64,000 bases of DNA. Origin: Hirundichthys speculiger (Eukaryota; Chordata; Actinopteri; Beloniformes; Exocoetidae). Shown piece by piece: positions 1 to 9,895 of the stretch (position 1 is its first letter; each line of letters begins with the position of its first letter). Under the pieces are notes generated by a model. That model saw only the letters and a list, made by a program, of their open reading frames with translations, was not told the origin of the DNA and ran no database searches. The stretch is taken from NCBI GenBank assembly GCA_018398805.1, contig JAGFBZ010000703.1, forward strand, positions 434,001 to 498,000, in the 5' to 3' direction. A program made the position numbers and the translations under genes.

Positions 1-32
1 GGAGAAATGCAAGAGAACACACGCAATTATTT

Positions 33-57
33 AAAAAAAAAAAAAAAAAAAAAAAAA
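33..57 (+). repeat. poly(A) tract, 25 nt
   Basis: An uninterrupted run of 25 A. It could be the tail of a retroposed element lying outside the window or a simple mononucleotide repeat. No upstream element is visible to choose between these. The following bases up to about 415 show no recognisable gene or repeat. Confidence 0.9.
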
Positions 58-415
58 GGAAAATCAGACATTTGACAGTTTTGTTCCTATGAGTGTGTGG
101 AGTGCTGGGATATGACCCAGACAGCGCACCGCACATTAAAAGACTGCCTCCACAGAGTCCTGACTGTTGACGTGAATAATCTTGCAAAATCTCACTCAGT
201 TGGTCTTGGAGATAAAAAGAGACTTTACATGTTATACTGCAAGACAGAGATGAGTAAAATTATCACAAACGTTACACATTTTGCACGTTTGGATGATTCT
301 TTCTCTCTTTTTTGGAAAAAGATGTATTTTCTTCTACACAGCTTGTTTGGATCAACCTTAAATCACTTTTAACAGGTAATTCTTCCTTTAGTTTACTTTA
401 ATTTAGAATAAACAG

Positions 416-632
416 CTTCCTTCCACAGTCCAACAGCATGTATGTCAGATTAACTTTAATTTGCCGATAGGCGGGAGTGTGACTGTGTGGTTTTTTTGTC
501 TACGCGTTACACTGTGATGGACTGACAACTTGTCCAGGATGCAGCCCTGCCTTTTGCTGGGATAAGCTCCAGCACACCCCTGAGAGACTGAAATACAGAA
601 AAGTAGGTATAGACAATGGGTGGATGACATTT
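416..632 (+). repeat. Degenerate copy of a common teleost interspersed repeat (ATGG-tail type)
   Basis: The stretch follows the order of landmarks typical of a very frequent fish repeat: a 'ccttccacagtcc' segment, a 'catgtatgtcag' segment, 'gatggactgacaacttgtcc', 'gataagctccagcac', then 'gtatagacaatgggtggatg' at the end. Four further copies or fragments occur in this window (4081-4165, 5395-5700, 8541-8720, 53045-53398), so it can be recognised by internal comparison. It lacks the tRNA-like 5' part seen in the 53 kb copy. The exact class (SINE or LINE 3' end) is not settled here. A minus-strand open frame across it is a by-product of the repeat. Confidence 0.7.
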
Positions 633-891
633 AAAAATACCAGCATTTTGCAGTTCCAACAACTTCTGTGAATTTGCCATTTCTACTTTATTTTTGACAA
701 AGGAATCATTCTGATAAGATCGCTTTAAAAGTAAAATCCCGTAAAGTTTACAAAGCTTATGAAGTTTAAACTTTATACATTTCTAAATAAATCAGTGAAA
801 AATATTATTAATGGCAAGTGACATGCTGCTCCAACAGTTAAAGCTTATGGTGAAAGTATATTTATTTTATTGATATAACAGCATATTTGAC

Positions 892-1001
892 GGGGAAGAA
901 GTGCAGCAAAGGGTTGCAGGCTGGGAGTCAAACCTGCGACCGCTGCAGGAGGATTGAAGCCTCAGTATACCGTTTAAACCACTGAGCTACCCATCACTGC
1001 C
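892..1001 (-). mobile_element. tRNA-derived SINE fragment
   Basis: Read on the minus strand, the segment starts with a tRNA-like head. An A-box-like block lies at 977-989 (tagctcagtggtt) and a B-box-like block at 924-934 (ggtttgactcc), at roughly tRNA spacing. They are followed by 'ccctttgctgcacttcttcccc', a sequence that typically follows the tRNA-like part in a widespread fish SINE. The copy breaks off soon after, so the 3' body is missing. It is not a functional tRNA gene: the head does not fold into a convincing cloverleaf and has no anticodon context I trust. Confidence 0.65.
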
Positions 1002-1720
1002 CTCATGATGGAGGGGGGGGAAAAGTTTTCTTTAATGGAGCATTCCAGTGTTACGTAACCTTTGTGTCTATTATTAGGTGGTTAGGAGAGTAAACTTTGG
1101 TTACCCTCCAAAACGATGGGCATCGAAAGCAGTTTTGAGTTAGAACAGAATATATGTTTGCAGCAAAATGGCAAGTAATGTTAGCACTTGGGGCAATGGA
1201 GCTATGTCTCTGAACTAAATAAACTAAAAAAAATGTCAGTCCACCTAAGTGATAGTGCGATGGGCTGATGCATACGTTGAAACTAGAAAAGTGGAAAATC
1301 CCCCAACCTTTGATGGAGGCAACGCAATCAGTGCAACACACGGAACACACAATTGTGTTTAGCAACGGATGATGTCACCAAATTCAAAGTCTGTGGAGAT
1401 GCAGGCAGACGACACAGACGACACACGCAACACGTACAGTTCAAGGCCTCTGTTTCCATAGAGCTGGATCAGTAACAAGAGAGTTACCTTCTGAGAATAA
1501 ACTGAGGATTCTTTTACTCTGGATGTTCCTTTGAGGATGGTAAAGATCCGGTCACACTATATCTTGGTGATAGCTAGAAAATTGCTGAAATCTGCCGATT
1601 ATTGTTAAAATATCTTTTTTGAGCGTAAACACTGGCTTTACTTTAAAACTAAGGGAAAGAGAGTTTTGAGGGACACACAAGCCTGCCATTTAACATTATA
1701 TGATCATGCAAGAACACACA
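1002..1720. other. Non-coding stretch, nothing recognised
   Basis: No gene, RNA or known repeat is visible. There is a short G run near 1012-1020. Open frames here are short and have no recognisable protein features. Confidence 0.5.
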
Positions 1721-1721
1721 C

Positions 1722-1935
1722 ATATAGTAAATGGTCCTGCACTTATAAAGAGCCTTTTTAACATTATCAAGGTTCTACAGAGCATTTCACCGTGTTTCTC
1801 ATGTACCATCTCACCTAAACCCACTTGCCACTATCCATTCCTAGTGAGGGAGGACATGTGGGGTTCAAGGTCCCGTCTAAGGACTCTTCAACATGAGCTA
1901 TATGTGTGAATGCTTGCTAACCGGAAAGCAGGGAG
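1722..1935 (+). repeat. Degenerate fish interspersed repeat ('agtaaatggtcctgcactta' type)
   Basis: The opening phrase 'agtaaatggtcctgcactta', the 'agcatttcaccgt' segment and the later 'ctaaggactcttcaacatg' segment occur in that order in a repeat that is very common in teleosts and usually associated with the 'gcgctatataa' tail. The copy is strongly decayed. The class is uncertain. Confidence 0.45.
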
Positions 1936-3171
1936 GAAAAATGAATTGGCCAAAAACAGAAAAAAAATCATTCTAATTAAAATAAATGTAGTTGTGAACA
2001 AAAAGAGAGAAAAAAAAGAAAAATTCTTCAGATACCTTTTCTTCTGCTAGTGGGCGCTGCTGTTGGTACAACTTACTGTAAATGTACCGTAAATGTTAAT
2101 GGATGAACATAGTTGAAATCCAGGTGTTCTTCACTCTTGTGAGTTTTTATTTATTTTTTTGATAAAGCTTCACTTCATTTGCTTAAATAGACAAGCCACA
2201 ACTGCAGTTGAGCTAATTACCATGATGAGTCGATTAAGTGTCTAGCCTGGAGATTACTTTAGCAGTTTTCCCCAGTGGATGTTTGGTTGGTTGTCATATT
2301 ACCTGGTAGACTTTAAGGCTATATAGAAATACAACCCTATACTTTAAAACTAGACATTTGTATTGACTTACATTCAGATTTAGTGCACATATGCGATTCT
2401 GACTTTTCATATCTTTCCCTGTCTTTTCTCTATCTTTCTTTTTCTACAAGAGTAGCACCTGGGCCTGTACTATTCATCACTCGACTGACTCAGAATGTGA
2501 ATTAGTTTTATTTTTTATGGTGGAAGATGAGAGAGCCAGATGGTATAAAAATGAAAAAAAAAACCAAAAAAAGTTTTAAAAATAAAAAGGGAGAAAAGCA
2601 TGTATGCATGTAGGAGAGAAGGGGGAGGTCTTTAGAGGGAAGGGGTGGAGAAAACGGACAACATATTTTAGTGCTTTTTTGCCACCATTGTCTTCTTTTC
2701 CTTACACACTTCAGCGTTATCATACATGGCACATGGTAGTGTTGGATTAAGGTCTTGGATTTTTTACGCCATGCGCTCTGCATTAGTGCTTTTCACATGA
2801 CCTCCATTGTCATTTCTTTATACTTCAAACAAGAAAATTGTGGAACTCGAATTAGTCCATATAATTGACGCCAGATGAAGCACTGCCAGTTGGAGCTCGT
2901 CTCATAGAAGGTGGAGTGGCTTTGTTCACTGGCTGTCTCTTCACGGTGGTCTGGCCTCTTTATTTCTCTCTGTCTTCATCTGCCTCTTCCTCTGCTTTCC
3001 TTTAGCTTTGTTCTGATCCCTTTGTAGGCAGAGCAGTAAGACGGCCCTCCTTTACAGGGCCAGAAGGTGAGGGGCATATCATCAGAGCATCAATTATGGC
3101 AAATTGCAGTTGTGTGAGTGCGTCCTAACCGCTCTGAGTAAACAGCTAAGATATTTTGTCACAGCAGAATG
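1936..3171. other. Non-coding stretch with A/T-rich simple sequence
   Basis: No supported gene. A-rich stretches occur near 1960-2025 and 2550-2590, and a purine-rich stretch at 2585-2650. The 91-residue minus-strand frame over 2508-2783 is low-complexity translation and is not called. Confidence 0.5.
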
Positions 3172-3375
3172 GCAGATCGTTTATGATGTGTTTCCTCCTA
3201 GGCATTGTTTTAACACACACCTGAATGGTTCAGTCTAACAAAGTGCCAAAATCCCTGTTTTACAGACGTGCTCACACTTAGCGATGATCAATTTGCCAAA
3301 TAAATTTGATTAGTAGCTCTTGGATGTTATCCACCCTTTTATTTTTATGGAAACATTAAGGGTATAATAATATAC
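3172..3375 (-). mobile_element. Tc1-like transposon, 5' end fragment
   Basis: On the minus strand this carries the start of a Tc1-like transposase (ATG at 3205-3203) preceded by its 5' leader. The leader includes the 'acacacacctgaatg' and 'gctcacacttagcgatgatc' blocks. The same leader and start recur at 13495-14255, so the two are copies of one family. Only the first few codons and the leader remain; the rest of the transposase is absent. The right end, near 3365-3375, fades into AT-rich sequence without an intact inverted repeat. Confidence 0.65.
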
Positions 3376-3383
3376 CAAGTTAC

Positions 3384-3429
3384 ATAATAATAACAATAAT
3401 AATAATAATAACTAACAATAGTAATAATA
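3384..3429 (+). repeat. (AAT)n microsatellite, imperfect
   Basis: A run of AAT/AAC trinucleotides with a few interruptions, directly beside the Tc1 fragment. Confidence 0.85.
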
Positions 3430-3597
3430 TCAGGAGAAGTGTGTGCTAAAAGTAGAATATTTTGTCAGAGAAATATATTTATTTATTTTGTTGTTTTATT
3501 TTTAGCTTCATTTACTCTGATCTGGTAATATCTATTCTTGATTAACATTTCTGTTGTAATTTCACTAGTGCTACCTTTATTTTGACATCTGATCTCC

Positions 3598-3906
3598 AGC
3601 AGAGTCCCAGACGAGCTGCCCACGAGAGCTGCTCCGATCTGGATGAAAAGACGCTTCCATAGCGGTTAGCAGGTAGCGCAACCTGCTATTAAAGGCAACG
3701 GCTACAGACGCACTGATTGGTTTTTCGTGTTCTTTGAACTGGTGGAACGCTCTAACCACTCCTATGCATAATGTAGCGGGTAGTGCAGGTGGGATAGCAG
3801 GTTTAGTAAGGTAGAGGATTGCGTTCTTTGTGGGGGAACGGCCCTCCCGCTACCCGCTATCCCTTAATAGCGGATTTAGGAGATCTGGCGGCAAGATCGG
3901 GCCCTT
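3598..3906 (+). repeat. GC-rich hairpin-forming repeat, copy A (unassigned family)
   Basis: About 310 bp that recur at 17467-17776 in the same orientation. Shared blocks, in order, are 'cagcagagtcccagacgagc', 'gctccgatctggatgaaaag', 'gacgcactgattggtttt', 'cataatgtag', 'ctatccctt.atagcgg' and a terminal 'gatcgggccctt'. Inside are several short self-complementary motifs, such as ccgctat...atagcgg near the right end and agcaggta...tgct near 3668. It is clearly more GC-rich than its surroundings. It carries no recognisable coding domain. The shared, abrupt right end suggests a true element boundary. I could not find terminal inverted repeats or a target duplication, so the superfamily is unknown. 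Confidence 0.6.
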
Positions 3907-4080
3907 AGTCTCCATTGTCTAGTATTTTATTTAACATTATGTGCCTATATGTAATGTGGTTCCCACATAAGCAAGCCTGGTGGTTGGTTGGAACATGCTC
4001 ACATTACTTCAGTTACCACAACCTACTATTTTAGCTTAACTTAATTAACTGTAATATATGATGCTATCTGTTACCTTAAC

Positions 4081-4165
4081 TTTATCCATCCATCCATCCA
4101 TCCATTATCTATGCCCATGTAATCCTCAGGTCATGGGGATCTGCTGGAGCCCACCTTAACTTCAT
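4081..4165 (-). repeat. 3' end fragment of the ATGG-tail teleost repeat
   Basis: Starts with (ATCC)n and continues 'attatctatgcccatgtaat', 'ggggatctgctggagcccac', which is the reverse complement of the repeat's 3' end as seen at 53315-53398. Only the terminal part is present, consistent with 5' truncation. Confidence 0.7.
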
Positions 4166-4647
4166 TCTGGTTGAATCTATTCACCCATCCTCGATTCAGA
4201 TTTCACTGAAACAAAGACTGCTGGATCTGTCGCTGAGCTCCTCTGGAGCCACACCAGTCATCTGGCTGCTAGCTAGAAGGCTAGTGAAGGTGGATTGGCT
4301 GGAACAGCTGGCAAATAACAAAGGTTCATAGTTGGATGGAACATTTGCTTTCATTTCAGTTTAACATGCTGCAGAATGTAGAGTTTTCTGGTGTGTTTTC
4401 AGCATCATGTAAGAGTTCCTTTGAGTCAATTAAATTAGCAGTGAAAGGGCCAGTCCACTGCTTTTAGATTGAGATAACCCTTGACCAGACCTCATCACAA
4501 ATTTAAACCACTCAAACCTAGATTAAATTATCTCTTTGATAGCAAAGACTATATAAAACACAGTTCACAGTGATTAGTGAAATTTGAATTCTATTTCTGA
4601 AAATGCCAAAGGAAACAGAAGACTAATAGATAGATGCACAGATCAGT
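4166..4647. other. Non-coding stretch, nothing recognised
   Basis: No gene or identifiable repeat. It contains the left flank into which the hAT-type MITE inserted. Confidence 0.45.
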
Positions 4648-4655
4648 ATCTACAG

Positions 4656-4881
4656 CACAGGTGTCAAACTGATTCCTGAAAAGGCCGGTGTGGATGCAGG
4701 TTTTTGTTCCAACCATGCAGCAGCACAGCTGACTTGTTTTAGTCAATCAACTAGTTGTCTTCACTAAAGGTCTGAACCAGTTCAGTTGATTGAATGAAAC
4801 AAGTTCAGCTGTGTTTCTGCATGGTTGGAACAAAAACCTGCAGCCACACCGGCCCTTTAACGGATCAGTTTGACACCTCTG
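4656..4881. mobile_element. hAT-type MITE with 8-bp target duplication
   Basis: A 226-bp palindromic element. The left end begins CACAGGTGTCAAACTGAT; the right end, read on the opposite strand, begins CAGAGGTGTCAAACTGAT. The inverted arms extend about 85 bp with mismatches, leaving a short central loop. Both sides are flanked by the identical 8-mer ATCTACAG (4648-4655 and 4882-4889). A CAGRG-type end and an 8-bp duplication are hallmarks of the hAT superfamily. There is no coding capacity, so it is non-autonomous. The right-hand duplication overlaps the tip of the Tc1-like element that follows, so this MITE inserted later. Confidence 0.85.
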
Positions 4882-4886
4882 ATCTA

Positions 4887-5342
4887 CAGTGTCCTCCATA
4901 ATGTTTTGGACAAAGACACCTTTTTATTTAATATCTCCATTTACTGTAGAGTTCTAAATTTCAGATTCAAACTATTGAGATGTGATTAAAGCACTTTACT
5001 CCAGACAGCATTGAAGTTTTTTTGCATACATTTTAATTTCACCATAATTGCAACAGCTTTGTCACAGGATCCTTCCATTCAGTGTACCATAATGTTTGGA
5101 CTTGGCAGTGGTGGTTATATTACAACAGTCATGTTCAGTGTTTTGTTGCATATATCTTGCATACATTAATTCTGCGATTCATAAAAATAATTAGGTGCTT
5201 GAGCATTATCTCTGGTGGCACTTGGTCAAGTTTGTAACCATCTCCGCTCTAGTTTGTTTCAGGACCGTGTTCTTTGAACTTTTCCTCAGCATGTTGAAGG
5301 TCTGTTCAGCTGGATTCAGACTGGCTTGATCCATCAAGCTCT
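4887..5342 (-). mobile_element. Tc1-like transposon, 3' part with transposase C-terminus
   Basis: Begins at a TA (4885-4886) with CAGTGTCCTCCATAATGTTT, a Tc1-type terminal sequence. A second, similar block (tgtaccataatgtttggact) lies at 5083-5102, giving the internal direct-repeat layout of IR/DR Tc1 elements. On the minus strand near 5265-5335 a decayed frame reads around SLNPAEQTF, matching the third-catalytic-residue region of Tc1 transposases (usual form SPDLNPIE); the Glu is retained. Everything upstream in the transposase is missing, cut at about 5342, where an unrelated AT-rich linker and another repeat begin. Confidence 0.7.
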
Positions 5343-5394
5343 TTCCTTTTTTTATTTAATTTCTTTTTTTTACCTTGAACAGACTCTTGTATTA

Positions 5395-5700
5395 CCATCC
5401 ATTATCTATACCTGCTTAATCCTCTGGAGGGTCACGAGGATCTGCTGGAGTCTATCCCAGCTCTCTCCGGGCGAATGGCAGGTCTCCAGTCCATTGCAGG
5501 GCCACATGTAGATGAACAACCACGCACACTCACGATTACTTCCACGGGCAATTTAGAACCACCTAACATGCATGTCTTTGGACTGTGGGAGGAAGCCAGA
5601 GTACCCGTGGAAACCCACGCAAGCACGGGGAGAACATGCAAACTCCACACAGAAAGGGGGTTCAAACCAGGAACCTTGTAGCTAACCACCAAGCCACGCT
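5395..5700 (-). repeat. Near full-length ATGG-tail teleost repeat
   Basis: Reverse-strand copy of the repeat seen at 53045-53398. The landmarks run 'ccattatctatacctgctta', 'gatctgctggagtctatccc', 'ccagtccattgcagggcc', 'gcatgtctttggactgtgg', 'agaacatgcaaactccacac', then a tRNA-like head ('ttcaaaccaggaaccttg', 'aaccaccaagccacgc'). Open frames of 61-86 residues on both strands are by-products. The head resembles a Pol III promoter region, suggesting SINE-like origin, but the family name is left open. Confidence 0.75.
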
Positions 5701-5755
5701 AATCACGCAGCATTCATGAATCATTCATGAAAACTAGAACATTTTTATTAAGGAG

Positions 5756-6097
5756 GTGACACCGCAGACAACGCAGAGATGTCCCCCCACCCAACGCAGG
5801 AAATATGCTGAGACTCTGGTGCACCTCCCCAAAATTGTAGGTCGACGCAGACAGTGTCACAAAGAGGAGAGAAAGGAGGCCTCTGATTGGTCAATTCTAC
5901 ATCCACATAGAAAAGAGCGCATCATTGAAGAAATGAGGAAGAACCCACATCTGTACGATTCTGGTTCTCCACACTACAAAGACAGCACATATTCTAGTAA
6001 TTCATGGAGGGAGATAGCGATGAATGTGGGTCTGGATACGGCCGAGATGGTGAGGAAGTGGAAAAAACAAAGAGATAAGTTTAGTAAGTTTAGCTAG
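5756..6097 (+). pseudogene. MADF-domain protein fragment of a PIF/Harbinger-type transposon
   Basis: An open frame of about 113 codons. Its C-terminal 65 residues fit the MADF (Myb/SANT-like, Adf-1) DNA-binding fold: an ERIIEEMRKNPHLYD helix, a YKDSTY segment, then SNSWREIAMNVGL and a WKKQRDKF helix with the expected aromatic residues. PIF/Harbinger elements encode a MADF/Myb-like partner beside a DDE nuclease; no nuclease is visible here. An AG at about 5850 could be a splice acceptor, so residues before it may be intronic translation. The frame ends with a stop just after the domain. Downstream GC-rich sequence to about 6200 may be element sequence; no inverted repeats were identified. A host Adf-1-like exon is less likely given the repeat context. 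Confidence 0.6.
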
Positions 6098-6200
6098 TTC
6101 GTGATTGTCGCTCTTGCGTTGTGGCGTGGAATAACATAGCGCAGACCGCGCTAGTATAAATCAAAAGTGACGGCGACACATTAACGCGAGAGTATACACA

Positions 6201-8540
6201 GCCCTTTACTCTACAAAAAACAAAAGAAATAAGACTGATCAGTTCACATTTCTCAGAAACATTAGGTTGTCCATTTGTGAATTAGAGATCATGTGGTTAT
6301 GCGACCAGCATCTGCTCTCCAAAACTGGAAACCAGCCTTGAATGCCATAAACTAATGCCACTTTAATGGTATCATGCTATTTACGTTTGAAAACGTCCCC
6401 TTATGGGGTAGATGTTTTATACTACATTGTATATGCAGTAGAAAGTATGCAGTTTCAGAAATGGCCTGTGAAGTAATTGTACAACATAATGTTAATCATG
6501 TCTTCTTTTGTTCCAGAGGATACTGTCAGAAGCAAAGAAAAATGGTTCTGATTATGACATATGGATCATCTCAGCTTAGCTTATTGAGGCAGATCTTTGA
6601 CTATCCCGGTTTATCCTTTACAAATTGTCCAGTGTGCAAGTGTGCATGAAGGATCTGTTATTCTACACAACTTGTCATCATTTGGCAATAAAAACACATG
6701 CACACACAAAATGCAAGCTGAACTGTATAAGTGCCAGTGAGATGGTGAGTGGTCACTGTGGTACTATAAATCCTGGTTATAAGATCAGTGCCTCCCCAGT
6801 ATGTTAACTTCATCACCTCTGGACCTGTCTCAATTAAATTTCTGACGAATCTCTCATTCGCATACCATCTCCTCTGTATGGCCTGCCATTCAGCTACTTA
6901 CGAATACGACAAGAAACTAGACACTTTTCATTTTATTTTTGGACCAGATGAAAATAAAACAATAGCTCAGGGAATCAAGAGAAAAGAGAAGAGGGAGAAA
7001 GAAGACAGAGAAGGGAGAGTGAAAACATCAAGGAAATTATTGCAAGGAGGTTGAATCTATTTGGTGCACACCAAAGGGGGTTAAGACAGGGTTTGGCTGG
7101 TGAAGAGAAGCCAACAGAGGCACAAAGCACTAAATCTAAAAAGTTTCAGAGGCATTATTTAGAATCCCTAACAAGGGGGACTTTGAACAACAAGGAACGT
7201 AATTTGGATTTCCTCCCCCTCCTCTGTTTTCTTTTTCTATGTACCCAAGCACATAAATAGCTATCTTAACAACTTGATGCTATTTTGAATAGGGGCTGTA
7301 TTTCCCTGTGGATTTCCATGAGTGAGGCAATTTGCCGGTGAACAGGTGCATTTTTAATGCTTTCATACAATTAAAATAGAATTTACCTTCCCTTTTTCCC
7401 TTTCCTGTTTTCAGAAGCGCCCTCCTTTCATACCTAGGTTGAATTGATTTAGTTTGTCTAATTAAACTCAGAATAAGATGTTAATTACCTAACAAGGTCA
7501 CCTCTCTCTACCACCATATTTACCATTGGTATCCTTTCTTCAACAGTATTTTCTTCAAGGATTCAAAGAGGAAAAAGAAGAATGGCGTTAATTGTCTATC
7601 ATTTGCAGTGTCCCATTTTTGAATTTGAATGTCTTTCCTTTCCTTGGGTCCCTTTAAGCTCTGAGAAAATGGGAATTCATTGTGTCATTGTTCAGTTCTT
7701 TTCGTACTCCACTCGGAAAAAATGTGTCAACTCATCACAATATGGTCTTTGTCTACATTTACCAACTTTCCTATACTCTGTCTGCAGAAAAAGAGGAACA
7801 CTAATGAGGAAAATGGTTTGTGTTAAGAGGGAGCATGAATTAGAGATAGGCTTTAGATTGACTTTCCTTCAGAGCAGGACCGAGTGTTTCAACCTGAAGA
7901 CAGCTGGTCTTCCACAAAGCCTTCTCATTTTGCTCAAGTACTTGTTGCAAGTATTTTTTTTTTTTTTTGCATGTTTTAGTTTTATTTTTACAGTATCTTT
8001 GTCAATGCACACCAACATATGGACTATAAACCCTTATTAAAACCCCATAGCATCATCTTGAGAGGAATTACTGACATCGAGGATAAAGTAAGACAACTAT
8101 CAGCATTAAATATACTCAGCTTTATTTATATACTAACTTTAAATGGAATCTAACTCAAACTGCCTTATGGTGGAGAAATGCAACAAAATATAAGACTAAA
8201 CAAATGTGAACACTTCTAAAAACTGTATGCAGATAACCAAAAAAATGTTGATAAAAGTTTTAAAAACAAAAAAAGACCATAAAACAAGTTGTGCACAGAA
8301 CACCTTTAAAGTTGGTTAACAAATCTGTGGTTTTTAAGGGCCCATCAAAATGACCTCAGCTTTGAGTAAAAAGAACATCTCATGTCATACAGGCGTTTAT
8401 GACTCTAAAATCATTTCTGATGAAGCATTAACATTATCTTATTTCGGTAGTCTCTCTTCTTCTTCTGCAGGTCCTACCATGGTGACGATGGTTCCTGCTG
8501 CAGCTGCTGCTCTTGTTCTTCTCCTGTATTATTTATGACG
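6201..8540. other. Non-coding, unique-looking stretch
   Basis: No supported exon. The 152-codon frame at 7582-8040 includes translation of an 18-nt T run and has no recognisable domain. The part around 7250-7560 has the look of unique, moderately AT-rich sequence with homeodomain-like TAATTA motifs (aattaaactc, gttaattacc). It is a guess for a conserved non-coding element and nothing more. Confidence 0.4.
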
Positions 8541-8910
8541 ACCAGCACAGTAGTTCAGCACCGACGCTTCACAGCAACAAGGTTCAGTTGGATCTCAGTT
8601 CATCTGTTCGGGTTTCCTCCGGGTTCTCCGGTTTCCTCCTGCCCCAGAAACATGTTGTTTACACTAACTGGTGACACTAAATCTCACCTAGGCTTCATAT
8701 ACATTAACTATAATTTAGTTTGTATTTCTAGGAATAATTGTAAGAATAATAAGAGTAATTTTCGGGATAATTTGATGTAATCAAATCTATCTAATTATTG
8801 CGTGTCTGCAGTGAGAGAAAGCTGCTTGCTGTGTAAAAGCACCTTGAGTGGTCCCTGAACTAGAAGGGTGCTATATAAGTATGTTATTATTATCATTATT
8901 ATTACTACTA
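8541..8910 (+). repeat. Degenerate teleost repeat ending in a 'gctatataa' tail
   Basis: The first part (8541-8700) follows the head and middle of the 53 kb repeat ('agcacagtagttcagcacc', 'tttcctccgggttctccgg', 'aactggtgacactaaat'). The end (8815-8905) has 'caccttgagtggtccctg', 'agaagggtgctatataagt' and an (ATT)n tail. It could be one chimeric element or two adjacent ones. Confidence 0.5.
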
Positions 8911-9599
8911 TTATAAGTGTTATTATAAGCATTATTATAAGTGTTTAGCTTCTATAATATTTCCTCGGGTTTCTTAGTAACATAGATCTTATTATACTAT
9001 TATATAGAGTTCAAATACCAATGGAAATGTATGTCATGTTTTGTGGGTGCAAGGGTCAGTAGCTCACATGTTGCTGGGAAACCAATTTTTAATTAGACTG
9101 AAGAAGCCACCAGTCAGAGTGGCAGGGGAGTTGATTTAGAGAAGTACGTGCACATTTAGTCTCTACAATGTGCACACCGTACTTTGAGGATGGGCCGTCT
9201 CCTTTGGGGATGGGGACTGTCTTGTCAGAAGAGTTCCCTATAGTCTCAGGCCAATCTTAATGTTTCTCTTAATCATGGCCTCCTTCAACAGCCTGCAATG
9301 AGAGGAGAATTATGATTTCACTGCCAGGACACGACCTTGTGTTTTGGTTCTAAGTGCTGAGTTGGTTAACTCTATGGCATCCAGTAATAAAGAGGAATTT
9401 TGCAATGTCTGAAGATGTTGCAGTCAGGTTGGGTATTAGTTGAGCTACAGCAGCTTCAGACAGCTGAGTAGAAGCCTTATGAAACAGAACTGGGCAGGGC
9501 TTGAAAGTTCTAGACATGGTTAAAGATCTTGCTAAAAAAGAGCTTCTGACCAGTTGAGCCTCGCAGTTGGTTCAGTTTGGTGTGAATGTAAAAAAGCCG

Positions 9600-9895
9600 T
9601 GGGTCTGGCCGTAGTTGGGCACCACGGAGTGACAGTGTCCTCAAGGTTTCCTCCCTCTTAAAGGGGAGTTTTTCCTTGTCACTGTTTGGCATGAAGGATT
9701 TTCTTCCACTAGTGGAGTTTTTTTTTTTTTTAACTTGCCTTTGTTTCTTTACTTAACTTTTAATAATATTTCTAATAGTTAATAATAATTGCCTGAGGGT
9801 CATGCTCTGGGTCTGAGACAGTTTATATTGTAATAGATGCTATACAAAAGTAAAGTTGGATTGAACTGAATTGAATTGAATATAGCCCTGAAGGC
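9600..9895 (+). repeat. Teleost interspersed repeat with (AATTG)n tail
   Basis: Contains in order 'cctcttaaaggggagttttt', 'ccttgtcactgtttggc', 'ctagtggagtttttt', 'gggtcatgctctgggtctga', 'attgtaatagatgctataca' and a tail of imperfect AATTG units. The same order of blocks occurs at 22325-22600 and, inverted, at 22181-22905. The tandem-repeat tail suggests a retroposon. The class is not assigned. Confidence 0.65.

Noticed and set aside
892..1001. tRNA gene
   Set aside because: A- and B-box-like blocks are present but the cloverleaf is poor and SINE body sequence follows, so it is a SINE head.
7582..8040. 152-codon plus-strand open frame with an ATG start
   Set aside because: It includes translation of a long T run, shows no recognisable domain, signal peptide pattern or conservation clue, and has no supporting splice or promoter context.
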